DNA from: Azospirillum brasilense | GTDB taxonomy: Bacteria > Pseudomonadota > Alphaproteobacteria > Azospirillales > Azospirillaceae | Reading direction: 5' to 3' | DNA: 64,000 bases | Assembly (NCBI RefSeq): GCF_008365405.1 | Contig: NZ_QOKV01000008.1 | Coordinates: 124,001-188,000, forward strand | Shown: positions 47,541 through 57,110 of the stretch, in pieces | Layout of the letters: the number at the start of each line of letters is the position of its first letter | Numbering within the stretch: position 1 is the first letter of the stretch | Made by a program: the position numbers and the translations under genes | The notes under the pieces: model-generated | Database searches by the model: none | Told to the model about the DNA's origin: nothing | The model's input: the letters and a program-made list of their open reading frames with translations, nothing else

Positions 47541-48686
47541 ATGGCGAAACAGGACTATTACGAGCTGCTCGGGGTGGCGAAGGGCGCCAGCGCGGACGAG
47601 ATCAAAAAAGCGTACCGCAAGATGGCGATGCAGTATCACCCGGACCGCAACCAGGGTGACAAGGACGCCGAGCACAAGTTCAAGGAAATCAGCGAAGCCT
47701 ACGACGTCCTGAAGGACGAGCAGAAGCGCGCGGCCTACGACCGCTTCGGCCACGGCGCCTTCGAGAACGGGCGCGGCGGAGCCGGCGGCGGCTTCGGCGG
47801 CTTCGATTTCGGCGGCGGCGGCGGCGGCTTCGCCGACATCTTCGACGAGATGTTCGGGGAATTCATGGGCGGGCGCCGCGGTGGCGGCGGCGCGTCGGGC
47901 CGCGGCCAGGATCTGCGCTACAATCTGGAGATCGGGCTGGAGGAGGCCTTCAAGGGCACCACGGCCAACGTCCGCGTTCCCTCCACCGTCGCCTGCGATT
48001 CCTGCAGCGGCTCCGGTGCGGCGGCGGGGACCCAGCCGGTCACCTGCCCGACCTGCCAGGGCCACGGCAAGGTGCGCGCCCAGCAGGGCTTCTTCACCAT
48101 CGAGCGCACCTGCCCGGCCTGCCACGGCCAGGGCCGCGTCATCAAGGACCCCTGCAAGAGCTGCGGCGGCGCCGGGCGCCTGCGCAAGGAGAAGACCCTT
48201 CAGGTCAACATCCCCGCGGGCGTGGAGGACGGCACCCGCATCCGTCTGGCCGGCGAGGGCGAGGCGGGGTTGCGCGGCGCGCCACCGGGCGACCTCTACA
48301 TCTTCCTGGCCATCGCGCCGCACCCGATCTTCCAGCGCGACGGCGCCAACATCCACTGCCGGGTGCCGATCCCGATGACCACCGCGGCGCTGGGCGGCAC
48401 CGTGGAGGTGCCGACCATCGAGGGCAGCCGCACCAAGGTGACGGTGCCGCCCGGCACCCAGTCCGGCCACCAGTTCCGCATCAAGGGCAAGGGCATGTCG
48501 GTGCTGCGCAGCCAGCAGCGCGGCGACATGTACATCCAGGCCGTCGTCGAGACTCCGGTCAACCTGACCAAGAAGCAGCAGGAGCTTCTGCGCGAGTTCG
48601 ACAGCGCTGGCAAGGAAGGTTCCCACCCGCAGTCCGAGGGCTTCTTCGCCAAGGTGAAGGAGCTTTGGGAAGATCTGAAGGACTGA
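47541..48686 (+). CDS. dnaJ: Chaperone protein DnaJ (Hsp40)
   Basis: Delivers substrates to DnaK and stimulates its ATPase. The 381-residue protein has the J domain with the HPD triad ([17 protein letters not shown], about residue 33), a Gly/Phe-rich stretch, then four zinc-binding repeats [24 protein letters not shown] and CKSCGGAG, and the substrate-binding C-terminal domain. ATG 47541 is used. A strong terminator follows. Confidence 0.98.
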   Translation: MAKQDYYELLGVAKGASADEIKKAYRKMAMQYHPDRNQGDKDAEHKFKEISEAYDVLKDEQKRAAYDRFGHGAFENGRGGAGGGFGGFDFGGGGGGFADIFDEMFGEFMGGRRGGGGASGRGQDLRYNLEIGLEEAFKGTTANVRVPSTVACDSCSGSGAAAGTQPVTCPTCQGHGKVRAQQGFFTIERTCPACHGQGRVIKDPCKSCGGAGRLRKEKTLQVNIPAGVEDGTRIRLAGEGEAGLRGAPPGDLYIFLAIAPHPIFQRDGANIHCRVPIPMTTAALGGTVEVPTIEGSRTKVTVPPGTQSGHQFRIKGKGMSVLRSQQRGDMYIQAVVETPVNLTKKQQELLREFDSAGKEGSHPQSEGFFAKVKELWEDLKD

Positions 48687-48713
48687 GCCTCTTCGCGCCG
48701 TTCCGACCCCAAG

Positions 48714-48744
48714 AAAAAGGCCCGGCCCATCGCCGGGCCTTTTT
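48714..48744 (+). terminator. Rho-independent terminator after dnaJ
   Basis: AAAAAGGCCCGGC and GCCGGGCCTTTTT pair perfectly around a 5-base loop. It lies 28 bases after the dnaJ stop and could work in both directions. Confidence 0.92.
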
Positions 48745-48861
48745 CGTGCCGGGCTTTTTCATGAGCGCCGCGTGCTTTTGCCCCAGTGGTATGACCACTT
48801 CGGCGTTGACAGCGGCGAGCGGCGGGAAGACTGTCCCGGCAAATCACGTACAAATGCGTTG

Positions 48862-50121
48862 ATGCCACAGGCCGCGCCGCATACGCACGTATCCCTGGAA
48901 ATCACAGCAATTGCCGTTGCCGATGGGGGGCATCGCGTGTATCAACAAGCGCTTAATCTCCTCAGACGGTTCGCGGAGAGGGCATTCCAGGCGGTGAGCG
49001 GCGATCTCTCCTTCGAGCAGTTGCGCGACCTGATGCATCCCGGGGGGCACACCCCGATCATCCAGCGTCGCCGGGCCGTGCTGATCCATTCCCGCGTCCG
49101 CATGGTCGCGGCCGTGTTCGCGGTGCTGACGCCGCTGTGGATCGTCATCGACGTCTTCATCTTCCCCTGGCCGCTGTGGGGCTATCTGGCCGGCCTGCGG
49201 CTGGTCTCCAGCTTCGCCTTCGGCGCGCTGGCGCTCGGCTACCGGATCTGCGACGACATGGGCAGCGCGTGGCGGGGGCTGGCCCTGCTGCTCGCGGTGC
49301 CGACGATCTTCTTCCTCGCCTCGCACCCCATGCTGAACGAGGACATGATTGCGGGAAGCGCGCTGGCGGTGGCCGCCGGCTACGCCTTCCTGCCCTTCGT
49401 GATGGTGGCGGGGCTCAGCGTCTTCCCGCTGACCGCGCTGGAAGGGCTCGCCTTCGCGACGCCGATGCTGGCGGCGCACATGCTGGCCGGGGTCTACGGC
49501 TCGCTGGTCTTCCCCTTCCCCTCCTATCTGGGCGCCCTGTGGCTGCTGGTGCTCATCATGGTGGTGGCGACGCTGGCGGCGATGAGCCAGCTGCACTTCA
49601 TGATGGCCCTGGTCGATCAGGCGTCGCACGACGGGCTGACCGGCGCCTTCTCCCGCCGCATCGGGGAGGAGCTTCTGCGGTTGCAGTTCGCGCACGCCCA
49701 ACGTTCGGACCATCCGCTGTCGGTGATCTTCTTCGACCTGGACAATTTCAAGTCGATCAACGACCGGTACGGCCACGACCAGGGGGATAAACAGCTCGGA
49801 CGGTCGGCGGAAGCGATCCGCGCCATGCTGCGCCAGTCCGACGTGCTGGTCCGCTGGGGCGGCGAGGAGTTCGTGGTCATCATGCCCAACACTGGCCGTC
49901 AGGGCGCCCTGACCGCGGTGGAGCGTCTGCACGAGCGGGGCTTGGGCAAGCGCCCGGACGGAACCCCGCAGACCGCCAGCATCGGCGTCGCCGAATACCT
50001 CCACGACCGCCCGGTGGACTGGGAAAGGCTGGTCGATCTGGCCGACCAGCGCATGTACGCGGCCAAGCAGTCCGGCAAGAACCGCATCGTCGCCGACGAC
50101 CGCGTCCCCGAACCGGCCTGA
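48862..50121 (+). CDS. Membrane diguanylate cyclase (GGDEF domain)
   Basis: A 419-residue enzyme that makes cyclic di-GMP from two GTP. About six membrane helices (residues 75-250) form an N-terminal sensor-like region that I do not match to a named MASE domain. The GGDEF domain follows (about 258-410): SHDGLTGAFSRR, FFDLDNFKSINDRYGHDQGD and the active site RWGGEEFVVI. The inhibitory I-site RQSD sits exactly five residues before GGEEF. ATG 48862 is chosen; GTG 48937 has a good ribosome site too, and ATG 48772 overlaps the dnaJ terminator zone. Confidence 0.88.
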   Translation: MPQAAPHTHVSLEITAIAVADGGHRVYQQALNLLRRFAERAFQAVSGDLSFEQLRDLMHPGGHTPIIQRRRAVLIHSRVRMVAAVFAVLTPLWIVIDVFIFPWPLWGYLAGLRLVSSFAFGALALGYRICDDMGSAWRGLALLLAVPTIFFLASHPMLNEDMIAGSALAVAAGYAFLPFVMVAGLSVFPLTALEGLAFATPMLAAHMLAGVYGSLVFPFPSYLGALWLLVLIMVVATLAAMSQLHFMMALVDQASHDGLTGAFSRRIGEELLRLQFAHAQRSDHPLSVIFFDLDNFKSINDRYGHDQGDKQLGRSAEAIRAMLRQSDVLVRWGGEEFVVIMPNTGRQGALTAVERLHERGLGKRPDGTPQTASIGVAEYLHDRPVDWERLVDLADQRMYAAKQSGKNRIVADDRVPEPA

Positions 50122-50133
50122 CCTCTTCCACCC

Positions 50134-52659
50134 TCAGTCGTTGCGCAGCAGCGGGGCGGAGGGCTGGCCGAGCGCCCGCCACGTCCCGAGGAAGCCGAAG
50201 GCCAGCGTGATGGCGGTGCTCAGCAGCGCCGTGGTCAGCACGGCCGACGGCAGGAACGTCCAGTCCCAGCGCATCAGGAAGGTCATCACCGCCCAGGCCG
50301 TGATGGTGCCGATGACCCCGGCGATGGCCGCGGTCAGGATGCCGAGCAGCCCGTATTCCAGCAGGAACGCCTTCAGCACGTCGGCCCGCGTGGCGCCCAG
50401 CACCTTCAGCACGACCGCGTCGTAGACCCGGCGGCGGTGCCCGGCGGCGACCGCGCCGGCCAGCACCAGCGTGCCGGCGGCCAGCGTGATGCCCGCGGTG
50501 ACGCGCACCGCCGTGCCGATGTGGCCCAGCATGGTGCCCACCGTGTCCAGCGCGTCCTTCACCCGGACCAGCGTCACGTTGGGGAAGCGCTGCAGGACGG
50601 AGCGCTGCACCTCCGGCTCCGCCGCCGGGGTGCTGCGGACGGTGGCGATCCAGGTCTGCGGCGCCCGCTCCAGCGTGCCCGGCGCGAAGACCAGGGCGAA
50701 GTTGATGGCCAGCGTCGAGAAGTCGGCGGCGCGCACGTTGCCAACCGTCGCCTCGATGGTGCGGCCCAGGACGTTGATCCCCATCCTCGCGCCGGGACCG
50801 ATGCCGAAGGCGCTCGCCACATTCTGGTGGATGGAGATCAGCGGCGCCCCCTTGTAGTCCTCCGGCCACCAGGACCCGGCGACGATCTCCGAATGCTCGG
50901 GCAGCTTGGCGGAATAGGTGATGCCGCGGTCGCCGGACAGCACCCAGGACTGCTCGGGGTTGACCAGCGCCTTCTCCGCCGGCTGGCCGTCCACCGTCTC
51001 GATCCGCCCGCGCAGGGAGGGCACCGCCTCGAACCCGCTGGTGTCGGGCAAGGTGGAAACCATCTGCTTCAGCGGCTCGAACTGGTCGGGCTGGATGTCC
51101 ACGAAGAAGAAGCTTGGCGCGTCCTTGGGGATCGTCTCGTTGACCCGGCGGGAGAAGTTGCCCTCGATCAGCGCGATGGCGACCAGCACCGTCAGGCCGA
51201 GGCCGAGCGACAGCACCACCGCTCCGGTCGGGTTGCCGGGCCGATGCAGGTTGGCGAGCGCCAGCCGCATCCCCGGACGGCGTGGGCGCCCCGCCGCCGC
51301 GGCCCCGCGCACCACCAGCCACGCCGCCACGCGGAAGGCGATGAAGGTGGCGATGGAGCCGCCGACGAACCAGGCGGCGAACATTTTGTTGTGGGCGGTG
51401 GCGACCGCCAGCCCGGCCAGAGCCGCCACGGTCAGCGTCATCGCCGCCAGATAGACCGCGCGCGGTCGGCCCCCGGCGGGGGCGACCACATCGCGGAACT
51501 GCGCCGCCGCCGGCACCTCCCGCGCGCGGCCCAGCGGCCACAGCGAGAAGGTCAGGGCGGTCAGCAGGCCGTAGAGCGCGGCCAGCGCCAGGGCGCCCGG
51601 GTAGACGCCGATCCGGGTGGGGACCGGCAGCACCTGGTCGAGCAGCGACCCCAGCCCCAGCGGCGCCACCGCGCCGAGCAGCAGCCCGAGCAGGATGCCG
51701 AGGCCCGACAGCGCCAGGATCTGCAGCAGATAGACCTGGAAGACCAGATCGCCCGGCGCGCCCAGGCATTTCAGCGTGGCGATGGTGCGGGCGCGCGAGT
51801 CGAGGTGGCTGCGCACCGCGTTGCCCACCCCGACCCCGCCGACCAGCAGGGCGGTCAGCCCGACCAGCGTCAGGAACAGCGTCATGCGGTCGATGAAGCG
51901 CTCGATCTGCGGGGAGGCGTTGGTGAAGTCGCGGACCCGCCAGCCGGCGTCGGGGAAGCGCGCCGTCAGCGCCTTCTGCCACGCCGCCACGTCGGTGCCC
52001 GGCGGCAGGGCCAGCTTGGCGGTCCAATAGACGATGCTGCCGGGCTGGAGCAGGCCGGTGCCCTCCAGCGACGGCAGGCCGATCATCACCCGCGGCCCCA
52101 GCGAGAAGGCGCCGTTGGACGCCCGGTCCGGCTCCCGCGTCAGGACGCCGCGCACGGTGAACTCGCCCTCGCCCAGGCGCAGCGTGTCGCCGGTCTTCAG
52201 CCCCAGCCGGTCGAGCAGCCCGTCCTCGACCAGCGCGCCCCAGCGCCCGTCGCGGTTGGCCAGCGCCGTGTGCAGGTCACCCTCCGGCGCCAGGGCCACG
52301 GAGCCGTAGAGCGGGTAGACGCCGTCCACCGCCTTCAGCTCGACCAGCGTGGACCGCTGGTCGTCGGCGGAGCGGGCCATGGCGCGCATGTCCACCGACT
52401 GCGACAGGCGCCCGGCCTGTTCCAGCCAGGAGCGCTGTTCGTCGGTCGGCGGTGCGTAGATCTGCCGCAGCGCGACGTCGCCGCCCAGGATGGCCCGTCC
52501 GTCCGCCTGCAGGCCCGACAGAACGCCGCCGGACACGGAATTCACCGCCGCGATGGCCGCGACGCCGAGCGTCAGGCAGGCGAGGAAGATGCGGAACCCC
52601 TTCAGCCCCCCGCGCAACTCGCGGCGGGCCAGTCGGAAGGCGAGGGCGAGGTTGGTCAT
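50134..52659 (-). CDS. ABC transporter permease (YbbP/FtsX family)
   Basis: An 841-residue inner-membrane protein with FtsX-like domains. It has an N-terminal helix, a large periplasmic loop, three helices (around residues 255-370, such as GLTALLVGGVGVGNAVRSHL), a cytoplasmic/periplasmic segment, and a second FtsX block at the C-terminus. It resembles YbbP, part of an exporter or lipid-handling complex with the ATPase encoded upstream. The ATPase gene and this gene run in the same direction with a palindromic element between them. Confidence 0.9.
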   Translation of the reverse strand: MTNLALAFRLARRELRGGLKGFRIFLACLTLGVAAIAAVNSVSGGVLSGLQADGRAILGGDVALRQIYAPPTDEQRSWLEQAGRLSQSVDMRAMARSADDQRSTLVELKAVDGVYPLYGSVALAPEGDLHTALANRDGRWGALVEDGLLDRLGLKTGDTLRLGEGEFTVRGVLTREPDRASNGAFSLGPRVMIGLPSLEGTGLLQPGSIVYWTAKLALPPGTDVAAWQKALTARFPDAGWRVRDFTNASPQIERFIDRMTLFLTLVGLTALLVGGVGVGNAVRSHLDSRARTIATLKCLGAPGDLVFQVYLLQILALSGLGILLGLLLGAVAPLGLGSLLDQVLPVPTRIGVYPGALALAALYGLLTALTFSLWPLGRAREVPAAAQFRDVVAPAGGRPRAVYLAAMTLTVAALAGLAVATAHNKMFAAWFVGGSIATFIAFRVAAWLVVRGAAAAGRPRRPGMRLALANLHRPGNPTGAVVLSLGLGLTVLVAIALIEGNFSRRVNETIPKDAPSFFFVDIQPDQFEPLKQMVSTLPDTSGFEAVPSLRGRIETVDGQPAEKALVNPEQSWVLSGDRGITYSAKLPEHSEIVAGSWWPEDYKGAPLISIHQNVASAFGIGPGARMGINVLGRTIEATVGNVRAADFSTLAINFALVFAPGTLERAPQTWIATVRSTPAAEPEVQRSVLQRFPNVTLVRVKDALDTVGTMLGHIGTAVRVTAGITLAAGTLVLAGAVAAGHRRRVYDAVVLKVLGATRADVLKAFLLEYGLLGILTAAIAGVIGTITAWAVMTFLMRWDWTFLPSAVLTTALLSTAITLAFGFLGTWRALGQPSAPLLRND

Positions 52660-52697
52660 GGCGGCGTCCGACGGGGAATGTGGGTTTGCGGGTGGAT

Positions 52698-52817
52698 GGG
52701 GAGTGGTCGTATCGGGCCCCCACCCAACCCTCCCCCACTTTCGCAGGGGAGGGCTTTATCTCCTCCCCCTGCGAAGCGGGGGGAGGTCGGGAGGGGGGCG
52801 CGACGCGACCACTCCCC
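52698..52817. repeat. Palindromic intergenic element between ABC genes
   Basis: A 120-bp unit with perfect 12-bp inverted ends, GGGGAGTGGTCG (52698-52709) and CGACCACTCCCC (52806-52817). Inside are CCCTCCCC and CCCCCTGCGAAGCGGGGGGA-type hairpins, similar in style to the element at 39733-39804. Confidence 0.8.
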
Positions 52818-52827
52818 AAAAGGACGT

Positions 52828-53562
52828 TCAGTCCCCCACCACGCGCTCGCGTTCGGCGCGGGCGGCCATGCCGTCGTCGACGATGCGCCCGTCCATCAGG
52901 CGCACGGTCCGGTCGCAACGATCGGCCAGGGATGGGTCGTGGGTGATCAGCACCAGCGTCGTGCCGCGCCGCTCGGCGAGATCGAACAAGAGCTCCACGA
53001 TGGTGGCGCCGGTGCCGATGTCGAGGTTGCCGGTCGGCTCGTCGGCCAGCAGCAGCGACGGCTCGGCGACGAAGGCGCGCGCCAGGGCGACGCGCTGCTG
53101 CTCGCCGCCGGACAGCTGGCCCGGATAGTGGGTCAGCCGGTGGCCCAGCCCGACCGCTTCCAGCCCCTGCCGCGCGCGGTCGAAGGCGTCGGGGGCCCCG
53201 GCGAATTCCAGGGGAATGGCGACGTTCTCCAGCGCGGTCATCGTCGGCACGAGGTGGAAAGCCTGGAAGACGATCCCCACATGGTCGCGGCGGAAGCGCG
53301 CAAGCCCGTCCTCGTCCAGCCGGCCCAGATCCTGTCCGGCGACGCGCACGGTCCCGCCCGTTGGGCGTTCCAGCCCGGCCATGACCATCATCATGGTCGA
53401 TTTGCCGGAGCCCGACGGGCCGACCACGCCGACCCGTTCACCGGGCTGGATGCGGAGATTCAGGCCTCTCAGGATGTTGACGGGTCCGGCCGCGCTGTCC
53501 AATCTCAGATGCACCTCGTCGAGATCGACGATGGTGGACTCAACGGAATCGGGTCGGGACAT
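52828..53562 (-). CDS. ABC transporter ATP-binding protein (YbbA/LolD-like)
   Basis: A 244-residue ATPase with Walker A GPSGSGKST, signature LSGGEQQRVALARAF, Walker B LLLADEPTGNLD and the switch His in LITHDPSLADRC. It pairs with the FtsX-family permease gene downstream. ATG 53562 is used; ATG 53568, two codons upstream, is possible. It is divergent from a TesA-like esterase gene. In E. coli tesA and ybbA-ybbP have this same divergent arrangement. Confidence 0.93.
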   Translation of the reverse strand: MSRPDSVESTIVDLDEVHLRLDSAAGPVNILRGLNLRIQPGERVGVVGPSGSGKSTMMMVMAGLERPTGGTVRVAGQDLGRLDEDGLARFRRDHVGIVFQAFHLVPTMTALENVAIPLEFAGAPDAFDRARQGLEAVGLGHRLTHYPGQLSGGEQQRVALARAFVAEPSLLLADEPTGNLDIGTGATIVELLFDLAERRGTTLVLITHDPSLADRCDRTVRLMDGRIVDDGMAARAERERVVGD

Positions 53563-53620
53563 TGGCATGCGTCTCTGGAACGGGCGGAGGAATGGGCGGG
53601 AAAACCTCACGCCATATGGC

Positions 53621-54304
53621 ATGGTGCGCCGCCATTTCAACACGGTCCTCCTTCGGTCGGGGCTGGCCGCGCTCGCTCTTGTCGCGGGAGTCGGCATGAC
53701 CGCGCCTGCGCTCGCCCAGAACGGCGCGGGTAAGGGGCCCTACACCCTGCTGGCGCTCGGCGACAGCCTGACCGCCGGCTACGGCCTTCCCGAAGCGCAG
53801 TCCTTCACTCCCCAGTTGCAGGCGGCGCTGAGGGCGAAGGGCTACGACGTCACCGTCGTCAACGCCGGCGTGTCGGGCGACACCACGGCGGGCGGGCTGT
53901 CGCGGCTCGACTGGGCGCTGGCCGACAAGCCGGACGCCGTGCTGGTGGAGCTGGGGGCGAACGACATGCTGCGCGGGCTCGACCCCGGCGCGGCGCGCGC
54001 CAACCTCGACGCCATCCTGAAGCGGCTGACCGGCGAGACGCTGCCCGTGCTGCTGGCCGGGATGTACGCGTCGCCCAGCCTGGGTCGCGCGTACGGCGAC
54101 CGCTTCAACGCCATCTACCCGGATCTGGCGAAGACGTACGACGTACAGCTCTACCCGTTCTTCCTGGAGGGCGTGGCGGCCGACGCCGCGCTGAACCAGC
54201 CCGACGGCATCCATCCCAACGCGGCCGGCGTGAAGGTGATCGTGGAGCGCATCACGCCCCACGTCGCCCGCCTTCTGGACGGCATCGCCAAGAGCGGAGA
54301 CTGA
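53621..54304 (+). CDS. TesA-like arylesterase / GDSL hydrolase (periplasmic)
   Basis: A 227-residue SGNH hydrolase with a signal peptide (about residues 1-32, ending ALAQ). Block I LALGDSLTAGYGLPE holds the catalytic Ser (about residue 49), block III is GANDMLRG (about 112), and the Asp-His pair is in QPDGIHPN (about 194). It is of the TesA/arylesterase type (thioesterase I, protease I, lysophospholipase L1). The start at 53621 is not backed by a strong ribosome site; ATG 53567 is in frame. The divergent YbbA/YbbP context suggests a role in lipid turnover. Confidence 0.9.
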   Translation: MVRRHFNTVLLRSGLAALALVAGVGMTAPALAQNGAGKGPYTLLALGDSLTAGYGLPEAQSFTPQLQAALRAKGYDVTVVNAGVSGDTTAGGLSRLDWALADKPDAVLVELGANDMLRGLDPGAARANLDAILKRLTGETLPVLLAGMYASPSLGRAYGDRFNAIYPDLAKTYDVQLYPFFLEGVAADAALNQPDGIHPNAAGVKVIVERITPHVARLLDGIAKSGD

Positions 54305-54309
54305 CACCC

Positions 54310-55485
54310 ATGGCGACCCTGGCCGGCGACACCGCCACCACCGAAACCCACTTCAAGGCCGCATCGGCCACCGGCACCGAATGGGGCGCCGTCGTCAAGG
54401 CGTGCCTGGACGAGCTGGGCGCGGTGGAGGGCTGCAACCTCGGCTTCCTCTACATCACCGACGCGCTGGCCGAGCACGCGACCAGCATGGTCACGCTGCT
54501 GCGCGGCGTCACCGGCATCCGCGACTGGGTGGGCACGGTCGGCATCGGCGTCTGCGCCAACGACGAGGAAATCTTCGACAAGCCGGGCATCGCCGTGATG
54601 GTGGCCCGCCTGCCGCCGGAGGGCTTCCGCCTGTTCCCGGTGGTGTCGGGCGACATGGAGCCGCTGCGCCGCATGGCCGGCGGCTGGCTGGACAAGCACG
54701 GCGCCATGCTGGCGCTCGCCCACGCCGACCCGCGTCACCAGGACTTGGCCGGGCTGGTCGTTTCGCTGGCGGAATCAACCGGGGCCTTCCTGGTCGGCGG
54801 CCTGTCGGCCTCGCGGTCGGAGTTCCCGCAATTCACCATCCCCGGCAACACCGCCACGATGGTCGGCGGGCCGGTGGCCGATGGCGGCGTGTCGGGCGTG
54901 CTGTTCGCGCCGCAGGTGCCGGTCGCCACCGGCCTCAGCCAGGGCTGCACGCCCATCGGGCCGGTGCGCACCATCACCGCGGCGGAGGACAACGTCGTCC
55001 TGGAGATCGACGGGCGCCCGGCGCTGGAGGTCTTCAAGGAGGACATCGGCGAACTGCTGGCCCGCGACCTCAAGCGGGTGTCCGGCTACATCTTCGCCGG
55101 CCTGCCGATCGCCGGCAGCGACACGGCGGATTATCTGGTGCGCGACCTGATCGCTATCGACCCGCGCGCCGGCTGGATCGCCGTCGCCCACCATGTGCAG
55201 AGCGGCCAACCCATCCTGTTCACCCGCCGCGACCAGCAGAGCGCCGAGGCCGACATGCGCCGCATGCTGGCGAATATGAAAAAGCGCGTGAAGACCACCC
55301 CGAAGGGCGCCCTCTACGTCAGTTGCATCGCCCGTGGCCCCAGCCTGTTCGGCGAGGGCAGCCAGGAACTGGCGCTGATCCGCGAAACCTTCGGCGATAT
55401 CCCGCTGGCCGGTTTCTTCGCCAGCGGCGAGATCTCCAACGCCCGCCTGTACGGATACACGGGCGTGCTCACCCTGTTCCTTTAA
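54310..55485 (+). CDS. FIST domain signal protein
   Basis: A 391-residue protein with a FIST N-terminal region (CNLGFLYITDALAEHATSMV; GLSASRSEFPQFTI, about residues 38-195) and a FIST C-terminal domain (EDIGELLARDLKRVSGYIFA; PLAGFFASGEISN, about residues 215-375). FIST modules are thought to bind small ligands such as amino acids, and are often linked to kinases or cyclases; here the protein is free-standing. It starts 5 bases after the esterase stop and is followed 13 bases later by an aldo/keto reductase gene, so the three are probably one operon. Confidence 0.88.
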   Translation: MATLAGDTATTETHFKAASATGTEWGAVVKACLDELGAVEGCNLGFLYITDALAEHATSMVTLLRGVTGIRDWVGTVGIGVCANDEEIFDKPGIAVMVARLPPEGFRLFPVVSGDMEPLRRMAGGWLDKHGAMLALAHADPRHQDLAGLVVSLAESTGAFLVGGLSASRSEFPQFTIPGNTATMVGGPVADGGVSGVLFAPQVPVATGLSQGCTPIGPVRTITAAEDNVVLEIDGRPALEVFKEDIGELLARDLKRVSGYIFAGLPIAGSDTADYLVRDLIAIDPRAGWIAVAHHVQSGQPILFTRRDQQSAEADMRRMLANMKKRVKTTPKGALYVSCIARGPSLFGEGSQELALIRETFGDIPLAGFFASGEISNARLYGYTGVLTLFL

Positions 55486-55498
55486 GGACCACATCAAG

Positions 55499-56542
55499 AT
55501 GCAATACCGTTCGCTCGGCCGCACCGGCCTGTCGGTCAGCGCCATCGGCCTGGGCACCATGACCTGGGGGCGCCAGAACAGCGAGGCCGAGGGCCACGCC
55601 CAGATGGATTACGCGCTCGGCGAGGGCGTCAATTTCTGGGACACGGCGGAAATGTACGCCATCCCCCCGACCGCCGACACGTACGGACGTACGGAGGAGG
55701 TGATCGGCACCTGGTTCAAGGCGACCGGCAAGCGCGACCAGGTGATCCTGGCGAGCAAGGTCGTCGGCGCCACCGACGGCGGCTTCGCCTGGGTGCGCAA
55801 CGGCGAGGCGAAGCTGGACCGCGCTAACATCTTCGCGGCGGTGGAGGCCAGCCTGCGCCGGCTCCAGACCGACTACATCGACCTGTACCAGCTCCATTGG
55901 CCTGACCGTTCGACCAACCGCTTCGGCGCGCGCAACTACGTCCACCGGCCGGAGAAGGACGGCACGCCCATCGAGGAGACTCTGGCGGCGCTCGACGAGC
56001 TGGTGACATCCGGCAAGGTCCGCCACATCGGCGTGTCGAACGAGTCGCCCTGGGGCGTGATGCAGTTCCTGAAACTGGCGGAGGACAAGGGCCTGCCGCG
56101 CATCGCCTCGATCCAGAACGCCTACAGCCTGCTCAACCGGACCTTCGAGCAGGGTCTGGCCGAGGTGTCCCTGCGCGAGGATGTCGGACTTCTCGCCTAT
56201 TCGCCGCTGGCCGCCGGCACGCTGACCGGCAAGTATCTGGACGGTGCCGTTCCCGCCGGCACCCGCCGCGCGCTGGATCACCGCAAGTCGCGCTACGCCA
56301 CCGTCAACGCCGACGTGGCGACGAAGGAATATCTGGACATCGCCCGGCGCCACGGCCTGTCGCCGACGCAGATGGCCATCGCCTTCACCCTGCGGCAGCC
56401 CTTCGTGGCGTCCTCGCTGATCGGCGCGACGACCATGGAGGACCTCAAGTCCAACATCGCGGCGGTGGACGTCACGCTGTCGGACGAGGTGATGAAGGAC
56501 ATCGAGGCGGTCAACGCCCGCTATCCCGACCCCTGCCCGTAA
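55499..56542 (+). CDS. Aldo/keto reductase (Tas/YajO-like)
   Basis: A 347-residue NADPH-dependent reductase. It begins MQYRSLGRTGLSVSAIGLG, and has the tetrad Asp in NFWDTAEMYA, Lys in ILASKVVG, and the His segment YQLHWPDRSTNRFG, then LGATTMEDLKSN-like cofactor residues (SSLIGATTMEDL). The insertion with PPTADTYGRTEEVIGTW is typical of the Tas subgroup. The substrate is unknown. It is likely co-transcribed with the FIST gene and thpR. Confidence 0.92.
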   Translation: MQYRSLGRTGLSVSAIGLGTMTWGRQNSEAEGHAQMDYALGEGVNFWDTAEMYAIPPTADTYGRTEEVIGTWFKATGKRDQVILASKVVGATDGGFAWVRNGEAKLDRANIFAAVEASLRRLQTDYIDLYQLHWPDRSTNRFGARNYVHRPEKDGTPIEETLAALDELVTSGKVRHIGVSNESPWGVMQFLKLAEDKGLPRIASIQNAYSLLNRTFEQGLAEVSLREDVGLLAYSPLAAGTLTGKYLDGAVPAGTRRALDHRKSRYATVNADVATKEYLDIARRHGLSPTQMAIAFTLRQPFVASSLIGATTMEDLKSNIAAVDVTLSDEVMKDIEAVNARYPDPCP

Positions 56543-56558
56543 CCGTTCCGGAAAGCCA

Positions 56559-57095
56559 ATGATCCGTCTCTTCGTCGCCCTCGATTTTCCGGAGGATGTG
56601 CGCCGGCGTCTGGCGGGGCTGGGCGGCGGCGTGCCCGGCGCCCGCTGGACCGACGCGGACAACCTGCATCTGACGCTCCGCTTCATCGGGGAGGTGCCGG
56701 GGGATCAGGCGGCGGAGATCGACGAGTCGCTGGCGCAGATCGCGGCGCCGGCCTTCGATCTGGTTCTGGACGGCGTGGGCGTGTACGGCAGCGGCCGTAA
56801 CGCCCGCGTCCTCTGGGCCGGGGTGGAGCGCAGCGACGCCTTGTCGCACCTCCAGTCCAAGGTTGAGTCGGCGATCGTCCGTTGCGGCCTGCCGGCGGAG
56901 GAGCGCAAATTCTCGCCCCACGTCACGCTTGCCCGGCTGAAGGACGCGCCGAAGGACCGGATCGGGCGCTTCGTCGAGGAGCGCGGGATGTTCCGCGCCG
57001 GTCCGATCCGGGTGGAGCACTTCACGCTCTACCGCAGCCACCTGGGCAAGGGGGCCGCGGTGTACGAGGCGCTGTCGGAATACGGACTGGAGTGA
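56559..57095 (+). CDS. thpR: RNA 2',3'-cyclic phosphodiesterase (2'-5' RNA ligase family)
   Basis: A 178-residue member of the 2H phosphoesterase group. The two catalytic motifs, HLTLRF (about residue 33) and HVTLARL (about residue 127), are both present. It hydrolyses 2',3'-cyclic phosphate ends of RNA. The starting pattern IRLFVALDFPEDVRRRL is typical. It follows the aldo/keto reductase by 16 bases and converges on the hydroxylase gene. Confidence 0.93.
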   Translation: MIRLFVALDFPEDVRRRLAGLGGGVPGARWTDADNLHLTLRFIGEVPGDQAAEIDESLAQIAAPAFDLVLDGVGVYGSGRNARVLWAGVERSDALSHLQSKVESAIVRCGLPAEERKFSPHVTLARLKDAPKDRIGRFVEERGMFRAGPIRVEHFTLYRSHLGKGAAVYEALSEYGLE

Positions 57096-57110
57096 CGGGC
57101 GGGCGGCGCC

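Noticed and set aside
50437-53733. 1098-residue open frame on the plus strand opposite the ABC permease and ATPase genes
   Set aside because: It crosses a gene boundary and a palindromic repeat and is Gln/Arg/His-rich, so it is a GC-bias artefact.
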